DNA of 58,369 nt from CAYSWK01 sp964434735 (lineage in GTDB: Archaea; Micrarchaeota; Micrarchaeia; Anstonellales; Bilamarchaeaceae), in contig CAYSWK010000004.1 in NCBI GenBank assembly GCA_964434735.1, positions 1-58,369 on the forward strand, in the 5' to 3' direction. A model generated the notes under the pieces. It ran no database searches. It had not been told where the DNA came from and worked only from the letters and a program-made list of their open reading frames with translations. Position 1 is the first letter of the stretch. Every line of letters starts with the position of its first letter. Positions 50,813 to 58,369 of the stretch are shown here, piece by piece. The position numbers and the translations under genes were made by a program.

Positions 50813-51042
50813 ACTTTCCCAACCAGTTCTTGAACATACTTTCTGATGCTTAAGTCAACCTGATCCATCGTTTTTTCCTTGTTTTTTATGAGCGCAGCTT
50901 GCAATATTATATTTCTGCACGTTGCTTGGTTTAAAACGCCGCCCCATCTTCGAGAGGTGGTTTTCCATGATTTTGCACCGGCATTTCTTACTCCAGAAAG
51001 CATTTTTTTGGATATGCTGCATAGGGGGTGTTTTCTTGACAT
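50809..51042 (-). CDS. rpl34e: Divergent ribosomal protein eL34 without zinc site
   Basis: A 77-residue protein between DUF106 and cmk, exactly the place of eL34. HPLCSISKKMLSGV aligns with the eL34 CxxCGxxLxGV region and RRWGGVLNQATCRNIILQAAL with the RPYGGVLCPRCLRRLL region; the usual four zinc Cys are reduced to two non-paired Cys and the N-terminal domain is missing. The C-terminal 20 residues are extra. Assignment rests on synteny plus weak similarity. Confidence 0.6.
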   Translation of the reverse strand: MSRKHPLCSISKKMLSGVRNAGAKSWKTTSRRWGGVLNQATCRNIILQAALIKNKEKTMDQVDLSIRKYVQELVGKV

Positions 51043-51046
51043 GTGT

Positions 51047-51850
51047 TCACCTTTTTATTTTTACTATTTTATCCACCAGCGGGATTACCAATAAGGATGA
51101 AAGCAAACTCACCAGCACAAACCACCAATAAACATCGTGGATTCTTGAGACGTTGAAAAAGGGGATCGTTATGGGTAAATCAACATAGAAACTTGTTCCG
51201 CTGTCTATAGTTGCTCGTAACTCTTTATACTGCTCAAATGTTGCCGTTATTTTAAGTTCCTCTCCAGGGTTTAGGACTTCTTTGTTTATGCTTATTGAAA
51301 TCGGCTTGTTTTTTGCAGGGCGTGAATATGATCCTCGTGTTCCATCGCCAACAAGGAATCGGGTAGAATTATCACCAATTTCCGAAGTCCCTTCGCGTGC
51401 AATGACGTGCGCTTCCCATTCGCCCCTAACTGCATTTGAAGGCACGAGATAACAGCCCGTATATACTCCATCATGTGCAACCTTGTCACAGAGCGTTCCC
51501 GAATCTCCGAGTGCAAGTATGAGGTCGTCGCTTTTTGTCGGATTTAATTGGTCAAGTCCAAACGTAATTGCAAGAAAGAGTACGATGACAATTCCCATCG
51601 CCTTGAAGCTTCCAAGCATCGTGCCCGTTAATTTTCCCATCATTTGAGTTTGTTCGTGCATGAGCTTTTCCATTTGTGCGGAATCATTTCGCTTTTGCGC
51701 TTCCTTAAGCTTATCCGTAACGATCCTCATTTCCTTATTGATGGCGTCTACCTCTTTACGATTGCCAAACCGATATTGAATTTCTTTTGAGGCAAAGGAG
51801 TATAATACGGCACAAACGGTAACAATGAGTGTGAATAGTCCAAGATCCAT
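51047..51850 (-). CDS. DUF106/EMC3-like membrane insertase with extracytoplasmic insert
   Basis: A 267-residue protein of the Oxa1 superfamily (archaeal Ylp1/EMC3 relative) that helps insert membrane proteins. First membrane segment at 5-22, cytosolic coiled coil EVDAINKEMRIVTDKLKEAQK and MMGKLTGTMLGSFKAMG, second membrane segment at about 83-102, a roughly 125-residue beta-rich insert (about 105-228), and a third segment at about 236-260. The insert is large compared with simple archaeal DUF106. Confidence 0.85.
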   Translation of the reverse strand: MDLGLFTLIVTVCAVLYSFASKEIQYRFGNRKEVDAINKEMRIVTDKLKEAQKRNDSAQMEKLMHEQTQMMGKLTGTMLGSFKAMGIVIVLFLAITFGLDQLNPTKSDDLILALGDSGTLCDKVAHDGVYTGCYLVPSNAVRGEWEAHVIAREGTSEIGDNSTRFLVGDGTRGSYSRPAKNKPISISINKEVLNPGEELKITATFEQYKELRATIDSGTSFYVDLPITIPFFNVSRIHDVYWWFVLVSLLSSLLVIPLVDKIVKIKR

Positions 51851-51971
51851 GTTTTCATAGTGGGCGCTATCATTTATAAAACGCGTGCATTATTATATTT
51901 CAGTTTTATCTCGTTACGAGATTTAAACCGATGAATACATGACGTCAAGTTATGTATATGAGGTGAACTAA

Positions 51972-52334
51972 ATGACACAAATAAAAGAAACCCCAAAGGA
52001 ATTGATACCTGCAGTACTTGAACTTCTTTCAGCAGCAAAGGACTCGGGCAAGATCAAGAAAGGAATTAACGAAACAACAAAGTCAATTGAACGCAAAACA
52101 GCACACTTGGTTGTTGTTGCACAGGATGTTACACCTGCAGAAATCGCAGTTCACATCCCTACGTTGTGCGAAGAACGCTCAATTCCCTATGCATATGTTC
52201 CAACGAGAAAGGAACTTGGTGCGGCAGTAGGAATTGAAGTTTCAACAGCAGCAATCGCAATCGAGAATGCAGGCAACGCAGTTGAAAAACTTCAGGACTT
52301 GGTAAAGAAGCTTCCAAAGCACACAAAGGCATAA
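51972..52334 (+). CDS. rpl7ae: Ribosomal protein eL8 (L7Ae), kink-turn binding
   Basis: A 120-residue protein. Characteristic: KGINETTKSIERKTAHLVVVAQDVTPAEI and LGAAVGIEVSTAAIAIENAG. L7Ae binds kink-turns in rRNA, C/D and H/ACA guide RNAs, and archaeal RNase P. A GGTGAAC ribosome binding site lies just before the ATG. It heads the cluster eL8-eS28-eL24-ndk, a standard archaeal order. Confidence 0.97.
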   Translation: MTQIKETPKELIPAVLELLSAAKDSGKIKKGINETTKSIERKTAHLVVVAQDVTPAEIAVHIPTLCEERSIPYAYVPTRKELGAAVGIEVSTAAIAIENAGNAVEKLQDLVKKLPKHTKA

Positions 52335-52359
52335 TTAGCCTTTTAAAATAGTGATTCTA

Positions 52360-52575
52360 ATGGCAGAAACTCATGGCAGCTTCCCTGCTGAGATCGTCGA
52401 GGTCCGTGTAAAGACGGGAGTATATGGTGAAATTTACCAGGTACTTTGTAAAGTTCTCGAAGGTCCTGACGCAGGGCGTGTTATCCTACGAAATGTTAAG
52501 GGCCCGGTCAAAAAAGGCATGATAATTATGCTTCTTGAGACTGAGCGTGAAGCAAAGGAAATCAAAGTTAAGTAA
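52360..52575 (+). CDS. rps28e: Ribosomal protein eS28
   Basis: A 71-residue OB-fold protein near the mRNA exit of the small subunit. PAEIVEVRVKTGVYGEIYQVLCKVLEG and GRVILRNVKGPVKKG, then MLLETEREAKEIK, match the family. ATG 52360 is chosen over GTG 52351, which lies in the ribosome binding region. Confidence 0.95.
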   Translation: MAETHGSFPAEIVEVRVKTGVYGEIYQVLCKVLEGPDAGRVILRNVKGPVKKGMIIMLLETEREAKEIKVK

Positions 52576-52585
52576 GGGATGACTT

Positions 52586-52834
52586 ATGTACGTATGTTCA
52601 TTTTCAGGCGAAACAATCCCCAAGGGGACAGGCTTCATGTACGTGAAGAAAGACGGTACGGTCTATTATTTCAAAGGAAGCAAGGAACGAAAAAATTTCC
52701 TTAAGCTTAAGCGTGAAGGAAGAAAGAAGAAATGGACCAAGGCATACCGTGACTTCAAGGAGCGAAACGCAGCAAAAAAAACTGAAAACTCAGCTTCTGA
52801 ACAGAAGTCTGCAAAGAAGTCCAAATCAAAGTGA
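52586..52834 (+). CDS. rpl24e: Ribosomal protein eL24, zinc-ligand-poor form
   Basis: An 82-residue protein. The fold is clear from GETIPKGTGFMYVKKDGTVYYF and the basic RKNFLKLKREGRKKKWTKAYR, but of the four zinc Cys (CxFC and CxxKC) only Cys4 remains; the others are Ser or Lys. The tail is Lys/Ser-rich. Located between eS28 and ndk as usual. Confidence 0.92.
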   Translation: MYVCSFSGETIPKGTGFMYVKKDGTVYYFKGSKERKNFLKLKREGRKKKWTKAYRDFKERNAAKKTENSASEQKSAKKSKSK

Positions 52835-52839
52835 TTTGA

Positions 52840-53307
52840 ATGGCAGTTAACGAACGAACGCTTCTTCTGTTCAAGCCCGACGCAATACAACGCGGGTTTG
52901 TAGGAGAAATGCTTTCACGTTTTGAGAAGAAAGGGTTGAAGATTGTCGGCATGAAGATGCTTCATATGACGCCTTCAATGGCAAAGGAGCACTATGGCCA
53001 CCTGGTCTCAAAGCCTTTCTATCCTGACCTTGAAAGATTCATGACTGCACATCCTATCATTGCATTGTGCCTTGAAGGAAAAGAGGCGGTTGAAGTTATC
53101 CGTGGTATTTTGGGTCCGACAAACGGCACCAAGGCACCTGCAGGAACCCTTAGGGGCGATTTCTGCAACTCAACTTCGCGCAACATCATCCACGCTTCCG
53201 ATTCAAAGGAAACGGCAGTCAAGGAGATTGCACGATTCTTCAAGAAGGAAGAATTGTTTGACTACAAGTTCCTTCACGAGAGCTACTTCTTTGCAAGTGA
53301 TGAATAA
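52840..53307 (+). CDS. ndk: Nucleoside diphosphate kinase
   Basis: A 155-residue enzyme transferring phosphate between NTPs and NDPs. ERTLLLFKPDAIQRGFVGE and the active-site His118 in SRNIIHASDS are intact, with GPTNGTKAPAGTLRGDF before it. Full length. It closes the eL8-eS28-eL24-ndk operon; T-rich tracts follow. Confidence 0.96.
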   Translation: MAVNERTLLLFKPDAIQRGFVGEMLSRFEKKGLKIVGMKMLHMTPSMAKEHYGHLVSKPFYPDLERFMTAHPIIALCLEGKEAVEVIRGILGPTNGTKAPAGTLRGDFCNSTSRNIIHASDSKETAVKEIARFFKKEELFDYKFLHESYFFASDE

Positions 53308-53340
53308 TTTTTTTCTTTTTGTTTTCTTATCTTTTAATAA
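53308..53340 (+). terminator. T-rich terminator after ndk
   Basis: Several T-runs follow the ndk stop without any stem, which is the archaeal pattern. Confidence 0.5.
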
Positions 53341-53376
53341 ACTCTCTTTGCATATTCTTTTTATTGGGTTTTTTAT

Positions 53377-53865
53377 ATGATTCTTCCAAAGCAGCACATC
53401 ATAGACGGAAAACTTTTTGAGGACATCAAGCACGAAAGCCAGTTTCAGCCGTGCGGTTTTGACTTTACGCTCAAGGAAATTTTCGTTTACACTTCAGCAG
53501 GAGTAATTGATTTTGATAACTCCGCACGGAAAATAAGTACGGTTGAACCAATTCCTTTTTTGAATGGCGAGGTTCGCCTTAAGCAAGGCGCGTATAAAAT
53601 CGTCTATGGCGAGTACGTGAAAATTCCAAAGGATGCTGCGGCCTTTGTGTATCCCCGTTCTTCTCTTTTGCGCTGCGGTGCAACGGTCGAATCGGCAGTA
53701 TGGGACCCAGGCTACGAAGGACGCGGTGAGGCGATGCTCGTGGTGCATAACTCGTTTGGAATTACGTTAAAGCAACATGCAAAGGTTGCGCAAATGGTGT
53801 TTGTTAAATTAAGTGAAGCAACAAACACCTTATACTCTGGCCAGTACAAGGGAGAGAATAAGTGA
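53377..53865 (+). CDS. dcd: dCTP deaminase/dUTPase family protein
   Basis: A 162-residue trimeric nucleotidohydrolase. PRSSLLRCGATVESAVWDPGYEGRG and HNSFGITLKQHAKVAQMVF match the Dcd/Dut superfamily; an acidic residue follows the conserved Gly/Val position as in deaminases. Whether it makes dUMP directly (bifunctional) or dUTP only cannot be decided. It is followed by gltX. Confidence 0.85.
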   Translation: MILPKQHIIDGKLFEDIKHESQFQPCGFDFTLKEIFVYTSAGVIDFDNSARKISTVEPIPFLNGEVRLKQGAYKIVYGEYVKIPKDAAAFVYPRSSLLRCGATVESAVWDPGYEGRGEAMLVVHNSFGITLKQHAKVAQMVFVKLSEATNTLYSGQYKGENK

Positions 53866-53919
53866 CTTTTTCGTAGTTCTTTCTTTTAAATTCTTCTTTC
53901 CATTACCAATCTGATTTTC

Positions 53920-55608
53920 ATGTCACTTACGGATACTATTAGAAAACACACGCTCAAAAACGCATTTGATTACGGCAAGGCAAATCCTGGAAACATCGCA
54001 GGCAAGGTCATTGCTGACGTTGCGGATGCAAAAAAAGACATGAAAACAACTATGCAGGAAATCGCAAAGGAAGTTGCGCGAGTCAATGCACTTTCAAAAG
54101 AACAGATCGAAAACGAACTAAAAAATTATTCATTTGAAGAAAAAAAGGTCGAGGCAAAAAAAGTATTTGATTTGCCCGGCGCGGTGTATGGAAAAGTAAT
54201 CACCCGTTTTCCTCCTGAGCCGTCGGGTTATCCGCACATCGGCCACGCAAAAGCAGCATGGCTTGATTACGAAGCAGCACGTGAAAACGGTGGGCAGCTT
54301 ATTCTCCGTTTTGATGATACTAATCCTGAAAAGGAATCCCAGGAGTACGTTCAGGCAATAAAGGAAGGCCTTAAGTGGCTTGGAATACCCTGGGCAAAAG
54401 AAACATATTCAAGCGATAATTTTCCAAAGATTTATGAGGCCGCAGAAATTCTCATTAAGAAAGGAAAGGCGTACGTAAGTGAAGCCCCGCAAGAAGTTAT
54501 CTCAGAAATGCGAACCGGAAACGGCCTTGTCAAGGAACGAGAGGAAAGCGCAGAAAAAAACCTTGCACGTTTTGAGGAAATGAAAAAGGGAAAGAAGTAC
54601 GTTCTGTTGTACAAAGGAAATTTGGCAGCCGAAAACACGGTCATGCGTGACCCTTCACTTGGAAGAGTAATCACTGCTTCGCACTACCGTCAAAAAGAAA
54701 AGTATGTTCTTTGGCCAGGCTATGATTTGGCAGTTGTAGTAATGGATCATTTGGAAGGAATTACGCATTCGATGCGAAGCAAGGAATACGAGCTTCGTGA
54801 CGAATTATACCGTTCATTATGCAAGGATCTTGGCTATGCCTGCCCGGAACTTATCGGTTTTTCCCGTTTGGCAATCAAGAATGCGCCCATTTCAAAACGA
54901 CTCTTAACGCCATTAGTAAAGGAAGGAAAAGTTACCGGGTGGGACGATCCGCGTTTGCCTACGTTAAGCGGTTTGAAACGACGCGGGATTACACCTGAAG
55001 CAATCAAGCAGTTTGTCCTTTCGTTTGGCCTTTCCAAAGTCGAAAGCGAACCTGGCTGGGACGCACTTCTTACTGAAACACGAAAGCAGCTTGACCCGGT
55101 AAGCCCGCATTTTTTCTTTGTTGCAAACCCCGTTCACGTTGTAGTTGAAGGGCTTGAAAATCAGACGATTCATCTTAAGAAACATCCAAAAGCAGCCTTA
55201 GGAGATAGAACCGTCATGGTTACCAAGGAACTTCATATTTCAAAAAGCGATGCAAATGATTTGAAGGTCGGCGAAACAATCCGTTTGAAGGATTTGTGCA
55301 ATATTCAAATCATTTCAATTGGCGATTCTATTCATGCAAAGAAAGTTGAGGATGGAATGGTTCCAAAGAAAATCCAGTGGGTTTCGCACAGTGCAATAAA
55401 AACAGAAGTATGGATCCCTCATGACTTGTTTGAAGGCGACCAGTTCAAGGAGGATTCACTTGAAATAGTTCATGGTCTTGCGGAAAGCGCAGTGCTTGAC
55501 CCTGCATTAGTTCGAAATGGTGCAGTCCAGTTTGAGCGATTCGGTTTTTGCCGCTTTGACTTTTTGGATCCTTTGAAAGGCACTGCGAGGTTTATTTTCA
55601 TTTGTTGA
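53920..55608 (+). CDS. gltX: Glutamyl-tRNA synthetase, archaeal type
   Basis: A 562-residue class-I synthetase. The ATP-binding motif is RFPPEPSGYPHIGHAKAA (HIGH), followed by RFDDTNPEKESQEYVQAI, AVVVMDHLEGITHSMRSKEY and the KMSKS equivalent ISKRLLTPL. The beta-barrel anticodon-binding domain of the GlnRS-like archaeal form is at the C-terminus. A non-discriminating enzyme is common in archaea, but it cannot be told here. A hairpin-rich element overlaps its stop codon. Confidence 0.95.
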   Translation: MSLTDTIRKHTLKNAFDYGKANPGNIAGKVIADVADAKKDMKTTMQEIAKEVARVNALSKEQIENELKNYSFEEKKVEAKKVFDLPGAVYGKVITRFPPEPSGYPHIGHAKAAWLDYEAARENGGQLILRFDDTNPEKESQEYVQAIKEGLKWLGIPWAKETYSSDNFPKIYEAAEILIKKGKAYVSEAPQEVISEMRTGNGLVKEREESAEKNLARFEEMKKGKKYVLLYKGNLAAENTVMRDPSLGRVITASHYRQKEKYVLWPGYDLAVVVMDHLEGITHSMRSKEYELRDELYRSLCKDLGYACPELIGFSRLAIKNAPISKRLLTPLVKEGKVTGWDDPRLPTLSGLKRRGITPEAIKQFVLSFGLSKVESEPGWDALLTETRKQLDPVSPHFFFVANPVHVVVEGLENQTIHLKKHPKAALGDRTVMVTKELHISKSDANDLKVGETIRLKDLCNIQIISIGDSIHAKKVEDGMVPKKIQWVSHSAIKTEVWIPHDLFEGDQFKEDSLEIVHGLAESAVLDPALVRNGAVQFERFGFCRFDFLDPLKGTARFIFIC

Positions 55609-55722
55609 AATGTTCGCAATCCGTCTGCTTACGCATTTCTTATCCGCATTCATGTCACAAAGTGACATGATGCATCTTGTCACGCTTTTTGTGCGTGACA
55701 AGCTTGTCGGAGCGAACATTTC
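55607..55722. repeat. Three-stem element behind gltX (terminal 11-bp inverted repeat)
   Basis: An 11-bp perfect stem GAAATGTTCGC (55607-55617) with GCGAACATTTC (55712-55722) encloses two perfect hairpins: CATGTCAC-AAA-GTGACATG (55651-55669) and CTTGTCACGC-TTTTTGT-GCGTGACAAG (55676-55702). The element starts inside the gltX stop codon. It could be a structured RNA, an mRNA 3' end, or a small mobile element with inverted ends. Confidence 0.7.
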
Positions 55723-56038
55723 TTGCTTAGGTCCAAATCTCTTTTTTGTACATTGTCTGTTTTTACTTCTAAACCCCTTTGTTTTCTCCTTCGCTTCTTC
55801 GAGGCATCTTTATAAACGTTTCTCTCTATATTTCTTCTTGCTCTTATTCATAAGAGGCATCCCAGAAGAGTTTCCGGTGCCCAGTTTCCAGTTTCGCTCG
55901 TCGTTGCTGGTGCAGGGTGCTGATGGCTGAACTGGGCAATGCAAACAAGTTTCCAGTTTCGAGTTTGTTGTTTCGGATTGCAGTTTCTGCACCTCCAAAC
56001 CACATAACGCACGACTGAAAACGATCAGAGATGAGAAT
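55723..56038. other. Non-coding stretch with promoter and AGTTTCCAGTTTC motifs before uL3
   Basis: No gene is credible. It holds a pyrimidine-rich tract (55740-55860), a TATA box (55809-55816) and an area with repeated AGTTTCCAGTTTCG motifs (55880-55895 and 55949-55963) and an inverted pair CCCAGTT/AACTGGG (55880-55886, 55930-55936). The leader of the uL3 operon would be about 200 nt, long for this genome. Confidence 0.5.
55809..55816 (+). promoter_or_regulatory. TATA box for the uL3 operon
   Basis: TTTATAAA, predicting a start of transcription near 55838, is the best promoter between gltX and uL3. Confidence 0.5.
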
Positions 56039-56986
56039 ATGACAGACCTATATCGTCCACGAAGAGGATCTATGGCCTACCGACCCCGAAAAAGGGCAAG
56101 GAGCCAAAACGTACGTGTCTACTGGCAGCCCCTTGCAGGCAAGCGTGTGCTTGGTTTTGCAGGATACAAAGTCGGAATGACTCACGTTTCATATGTTGAT
56201 AATTCTGAATCACCCACGAAGGGCCAGGAAGTCGTCAGTGCCGCAACCGTCATTGAAGTTCCTCCGGTAACCGTCTATGGTGTTCGAACGTATCTTCATG
56301 ACCAAAGGTCACTTGACATCATGACTGCTGATGAGCGCGTGCTCAAGCTTTTGGGCGTTAAGAAAATGGCAAGCGCAAGTCCCAAGAACGAGGAAGTTGC
56401 AGGTGTTCATTTGCTTGTTTTCACACAGCCTTCAAAAACCAGCATCGGAAAGAAGCACATCGAGAAGATGGAGCTTGGTATTGGCGGCAAGGATGTCAAT
56501 GAAAAGCTCGAATATGCAAAATCAATGCTTGGAAAGGACATCTCCTTCAAGGATGTTTTCAAGCAAGGTGAATTCGTTGACGCAATCGGCGTAACGAAGG
56601 GTAAGGGTTGGCAAGGCGCAGTCAAGCGATTTGGCATTGCAACCCAACGACCAAAGGCAACCGGAAAGTACCGACACGTTGGTACTTTAGGTCAATGGCA
56701 CCCCGCATACGTATTATATACTATTCCACAGGCAGGTCAGATGGGTTACCACTCACGAACTGAACTTAACAAACAGATCGTAAAAGTTGGTGAAAAACCC
56801 GAAGACATCAACCCACACGGCGGTTTTACGCACTATGGGTTCGTCAAGAACGATTACGTTGTTCTTAAGGGATCAATTCCCGGGCCCGTCAAGCGATTGA
56901 TCAAGCTTCGTTTGGCAGTCAGGAATTCGAATACTGTGTCCAAGGACTCAGCGGTGAACTACATCTCGCTTGATTCAAAGAGGTAA
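56039..56986 (+). CDS. rpl3: Ribosomal protein uL3
   Basis: A 315-residue protein. The archaeal N-terminus RPRRGSMAYRPRKRA is followed by GYKVGMTHV, KGKGWQGAVKRFG and the tip region KYRHVGTLGQWHPAY, with GQMGYHSRTELNKQI. It has an early role in large-subunit assembly near the peptidyl transferase centre. It is the first gene of the S10 cluster here. Confidence 0.96.
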   Translation: MTDLYRPRRGSMAYRPRKRARSQNVRVYWQPLAGKRVLGFAGYKVGMTHVSYVDNSESPTKGQEVVSAATVIEVPPVTVYGVRTYLHDQRSLDIMTADERVLKLLGVKKMASASPKNEEVAGVHLLVFTQPSKTSIGKKHIEKMELGIGGKDVNEKLEYAKSMLGKDISFKDVFKQGEFVDAIGVTKGKGWQGAVKRFGIATQRPKATGKYRHVGTLGQWHPAYVLYTIPQAGQMGYHSRTELNKQIVKVGEKPEDINPHGGFTHYGFVKNDYVVLKGSIPGPVKRLIKLRLAVRNSNTVSKDSAVNYISLDSKR

Positions 56987-56991
56987 TTATC

Positions 56992-57732
56992 ATGAAAGCA
57001 AACGTATATTCACTTGACGGAAAGAAAGTAAAGTCAATTGACCTTCCAAAGGCATTTTCAACACCAGTACGTGATGACCTCATCAAGCGTGCAGTGCTTT
57101 CAGAGGAATCAATGTTGTACCAACCACAAGGTTCGTACAAATTTGCAGGTTTGAACACGTCAGCCAAATACCGTGGTCGTGAAGGACAATACGGTTCAAA
57201 CAAGGACCAAGGTATGTCAAGGCTTTCGCGTGAAATTCTTCCCAAGGGAAGGTATGGTAAGGCAAAACGATCTCCCCACGTGGTTCGAGGTCGTCGTGCA
57301 CACCCGCCAAAACCTGAGAAGAACATCATCGAAGAAATCAACCACAAGGAACATATGAAGGCACTTGCATCCGCATTGGCAGCATGTGCGCACCCTGACC
57401 TTGTAACAAAAAGACACAAGCATAAATATGAAGTTCCTATGATTCTTGAAGATGGATTTGAAGTCCTTTCAAAAACAAAGGAAGTTATCAAAGTGTTTGA
57501 TGCACTTAATCTTTCAGGAGTTGTATCCAAGGCAAAGGAAACCGACACAAAAGGAGTTTTGGTAGTCGTTTCAAACAAGGAGTTCAAGGCAGCACGAAAC
57601 CTTTCCGGCGTCGATGTTGTCTGTCCAAAGGATTTGGGCGTACGCCACTTGGCACCCGGTACACACCCGGGGCGTCTTGCGATCTTCACACAGAAGGCGC
57701 TTGGCGAGCTTGAGGCGCGTTTTAACGCATAA
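56992..57732 (+). CDS. rpl4: Ribosomal protein uL4
   Basis: A 246-residue protein. The extended loop lining the exit tunnel contains SRLSREILPKGRYGKAKRSP and VRGRRAHPPKPEK, typical of archaeal/eukaryotic uL4. Follows uL3 with a five-base gap; uL23 follows eight bases later. Confidence 0.96.
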   Translation: MKANVYSLDGKKVKSIDLPKAFSTPVRDDLIKRAVLSEESMLYQPQGSYKFAGLNTSAKYRGREGQYGSNKDQGMSRLSREILPKGRYGKAKRSPHVVRGRRAHPPKPEKNIIEEINHKEHMKALASALAACAHPDLVTKRHKHKYEVPMILEDGFEVLSKTKEVIKVFDALNLSGVVSKAKETDTKGVLVVVSNKEFKAARNLSGVDVVCPKDLGVRHLAPGTHPGRLAIFTQKALGELEARFNA

Positions 57733-57740
57733 GAGGGATT

Positions 57741-57998
57741 ATGATGGAACAAGTACTTATCTCAGCACTCAAGACGGAAAAAGCGGTGCTCCAGCTTGAA
57801 ACCAACAATGTCGTTTCGTTTGTTGTTTCAACCAAAGCAACCAAGGTCGACGTGAAGCAGGCAGTCGAATCCCAATTCAAGGTGAAGGTTGACGATGTCA
57901 AAACCCACATTTCGATGAAGGGAAAGAAAATTGCGCGTGTCACGCTTTCAAAGGGCTCAAAAGCCGAAGATATCATGTCGGCACTCAAAATAGCATAG
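57741..57998 (+). CDS. rpl23: Ribosomal protein uL23
   Basis: An 85-residue protein of the tunnel exit and SRP docking site. TEKAVLQLETNNVVSFVVSTKATKVDVKQAVESQF, then VKVDDVKTHI, match the short archaeal form. Two ATGs in a row (57741 and 57744) are possible starts. Confidence 0.95.
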   Translation: MMEQVLISALKTEKAVLQLETNNVVSFVVSTKATKVDVKQAVESQFKVKVDDVKTHISMKGKKIARVTLSKGSKAEDIMSALKIA

Positions 57999-58009
57999 GG
58001 TGAATATTC

Positions 58010-58369
58010 ATGGGAAAAAGACTAAAGCAACAAAGGCGCGGTGCAAATGAGCGATACCTTTCACCAAAGAAGGGTAAAACCAACTTGGCATACCGTGCAA
58101 ATGATGATGTTGAAAAAACAGCAAGCTTGAAAGGAAAGGTCGTTGAATTTGTTGATGACCCCGTCCGTGACTCACTTTTAATGAGAGTTAAATTTGACAA
58201 CCAGGAAGAGCATTTGTATCTGGCACCAGAGCACATTTCACTTGGTGATTATATCGAAGAAGGCGCACAGGCTTCACTCACGCGAGGCTCGGTACTTCCT
58301 CTTTATCGACTTCCCGAAGGGGCATACGTTTTCAATGTTGAAAGACGCCCTGGCGATGGAGGCTCATTG
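58010..58369 (+). CDS. rpl2: Ribosomal protein uL2 (partial, N-terminal 120 codons)
   Basis: Open to the window edge. MGKRLKQQRRGANERYLSP is the archaeal uL2 start, and the RNA-binding domain with YLAPEHISLGDYIEEG and SVLPLYRLPEGAYVFNVERRPGDGG is visible. A GGTGAATATTC precedes the ATG. The rest lies outside the window. Confidence 0.94.
   Translation, partial: MGKRLKQQRRGANERYLSPKKGKTNLAYRANDDVEKTASLKGKVVEFVDDPVRDSLLMRVKFDNQEEHLYLAPEHISLGDYIEEGAQASLTRGSVLPLYRLPEGAYVFNVERRPGDGGSL

Noticed and set aside
51885..51971. Kink-turn in the eL8 leader for self-regulation
   Set aside because: GATGA and ATGA elements are present, but I could not build the two flanking stems, and a TATA-like sequence suggests they lie before the transcription start.

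Overview
The window is archaeal DNA. It carries archaeal-type ribosomal proteins (eL32, eL19, eL8/L7Ae, eS28, eL24, eL14, eL34), an archaeal SecY, aRF1, NMD3, Cbf5, the RNase P subunit Rnp4, an Nre repair protein, archaeal-type GluRS, and the archaea-specific membrane families DUF2070, DUF63 and DUF106. Promoters are TATA boxes (TTTATAAA or TTTTTAAA) about 28-37 nt before the start codon, many of them giving leaderless mRNAs; internal operon genes instead use GGTG(A) ribosome binding sites. Small secreted Cys-rich proteins and shortened ribosomal proteins suggest a DPANN-type lineage, perhaps Diapherotrites or Micrarchaeota, but that placement is an inference. One 100-N scaffold gap lies at 4428-4527.

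Layout. 1-4019: distal spc operon (uL5 end, uS14, uS8, uL6, eL32, eL19, uL18, uS5, uL30, uL15). 4102-6002: a helical-repeat protein gene broken by the gap, sitting between uL15 and secY. 6121-8320: secY and adenylate kinase. 8360-10451: Cys-rich lipoprotein, a possible structured RNA, and a winged-helix regulator. 10694-14320: a 1208-residue paralogue of the repeat protein, with ten units of about 90 residues that each look like a helix-turn-helix. 14359-18030: a PIN-domain pair, XPF nuclease, beta-CASP protein and Mrr-like nuclease. 18196-24634: tRNA-His, thiol oxidoreductase, flippase-like protein, NMD3, DUF2070, DUF63, Rnp4 and prenyl synthase. 24695-32652: membrane/secreted proteins, aRF1, a beta-propeller, uL11, a ferredoxin-NADP reductase-like protein and a CobW GTPase. 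32714-37400: an AT-rich stretch with a tandem asparaginase-like protein and a tandem Lrp regulator, then archease and a sigma-54-type AAA+ regulator. 37453-45620: Dus, FKBP, SHMT, a CAP-domain protein, an intron-bearing tRNA-Ser, a UvrD-like helicase and Nre. 45617-49227: a divergent pair made of a possible beta-barrel protein and a lipoprotein with Gly-rich and Pro-Asp-Ala repeats. 49235-51850: cbf5, eL14, cmk, eL34, DUF106. 51972-55608: eL8, eS28, eL24, ndk, dcd, gltX. 56039-58369: proximal S10 operon (uL3, uL4, uL23, uL2).

Most genes serve translation, secretion, nucleotide supply and DNA/RNA repair. The parts least explained by known families are the two repeat-array proteins with their shared promoter, the GAFTGA-containing sigma-54-type AAA+ protein in an apparent archaeon, the myxobacterial-style Pro-Asp-Ala lipoprotein paired with a possible beta-barrel, and two intergenic candidate RNA structures (9680-9900 and 55607-55722).
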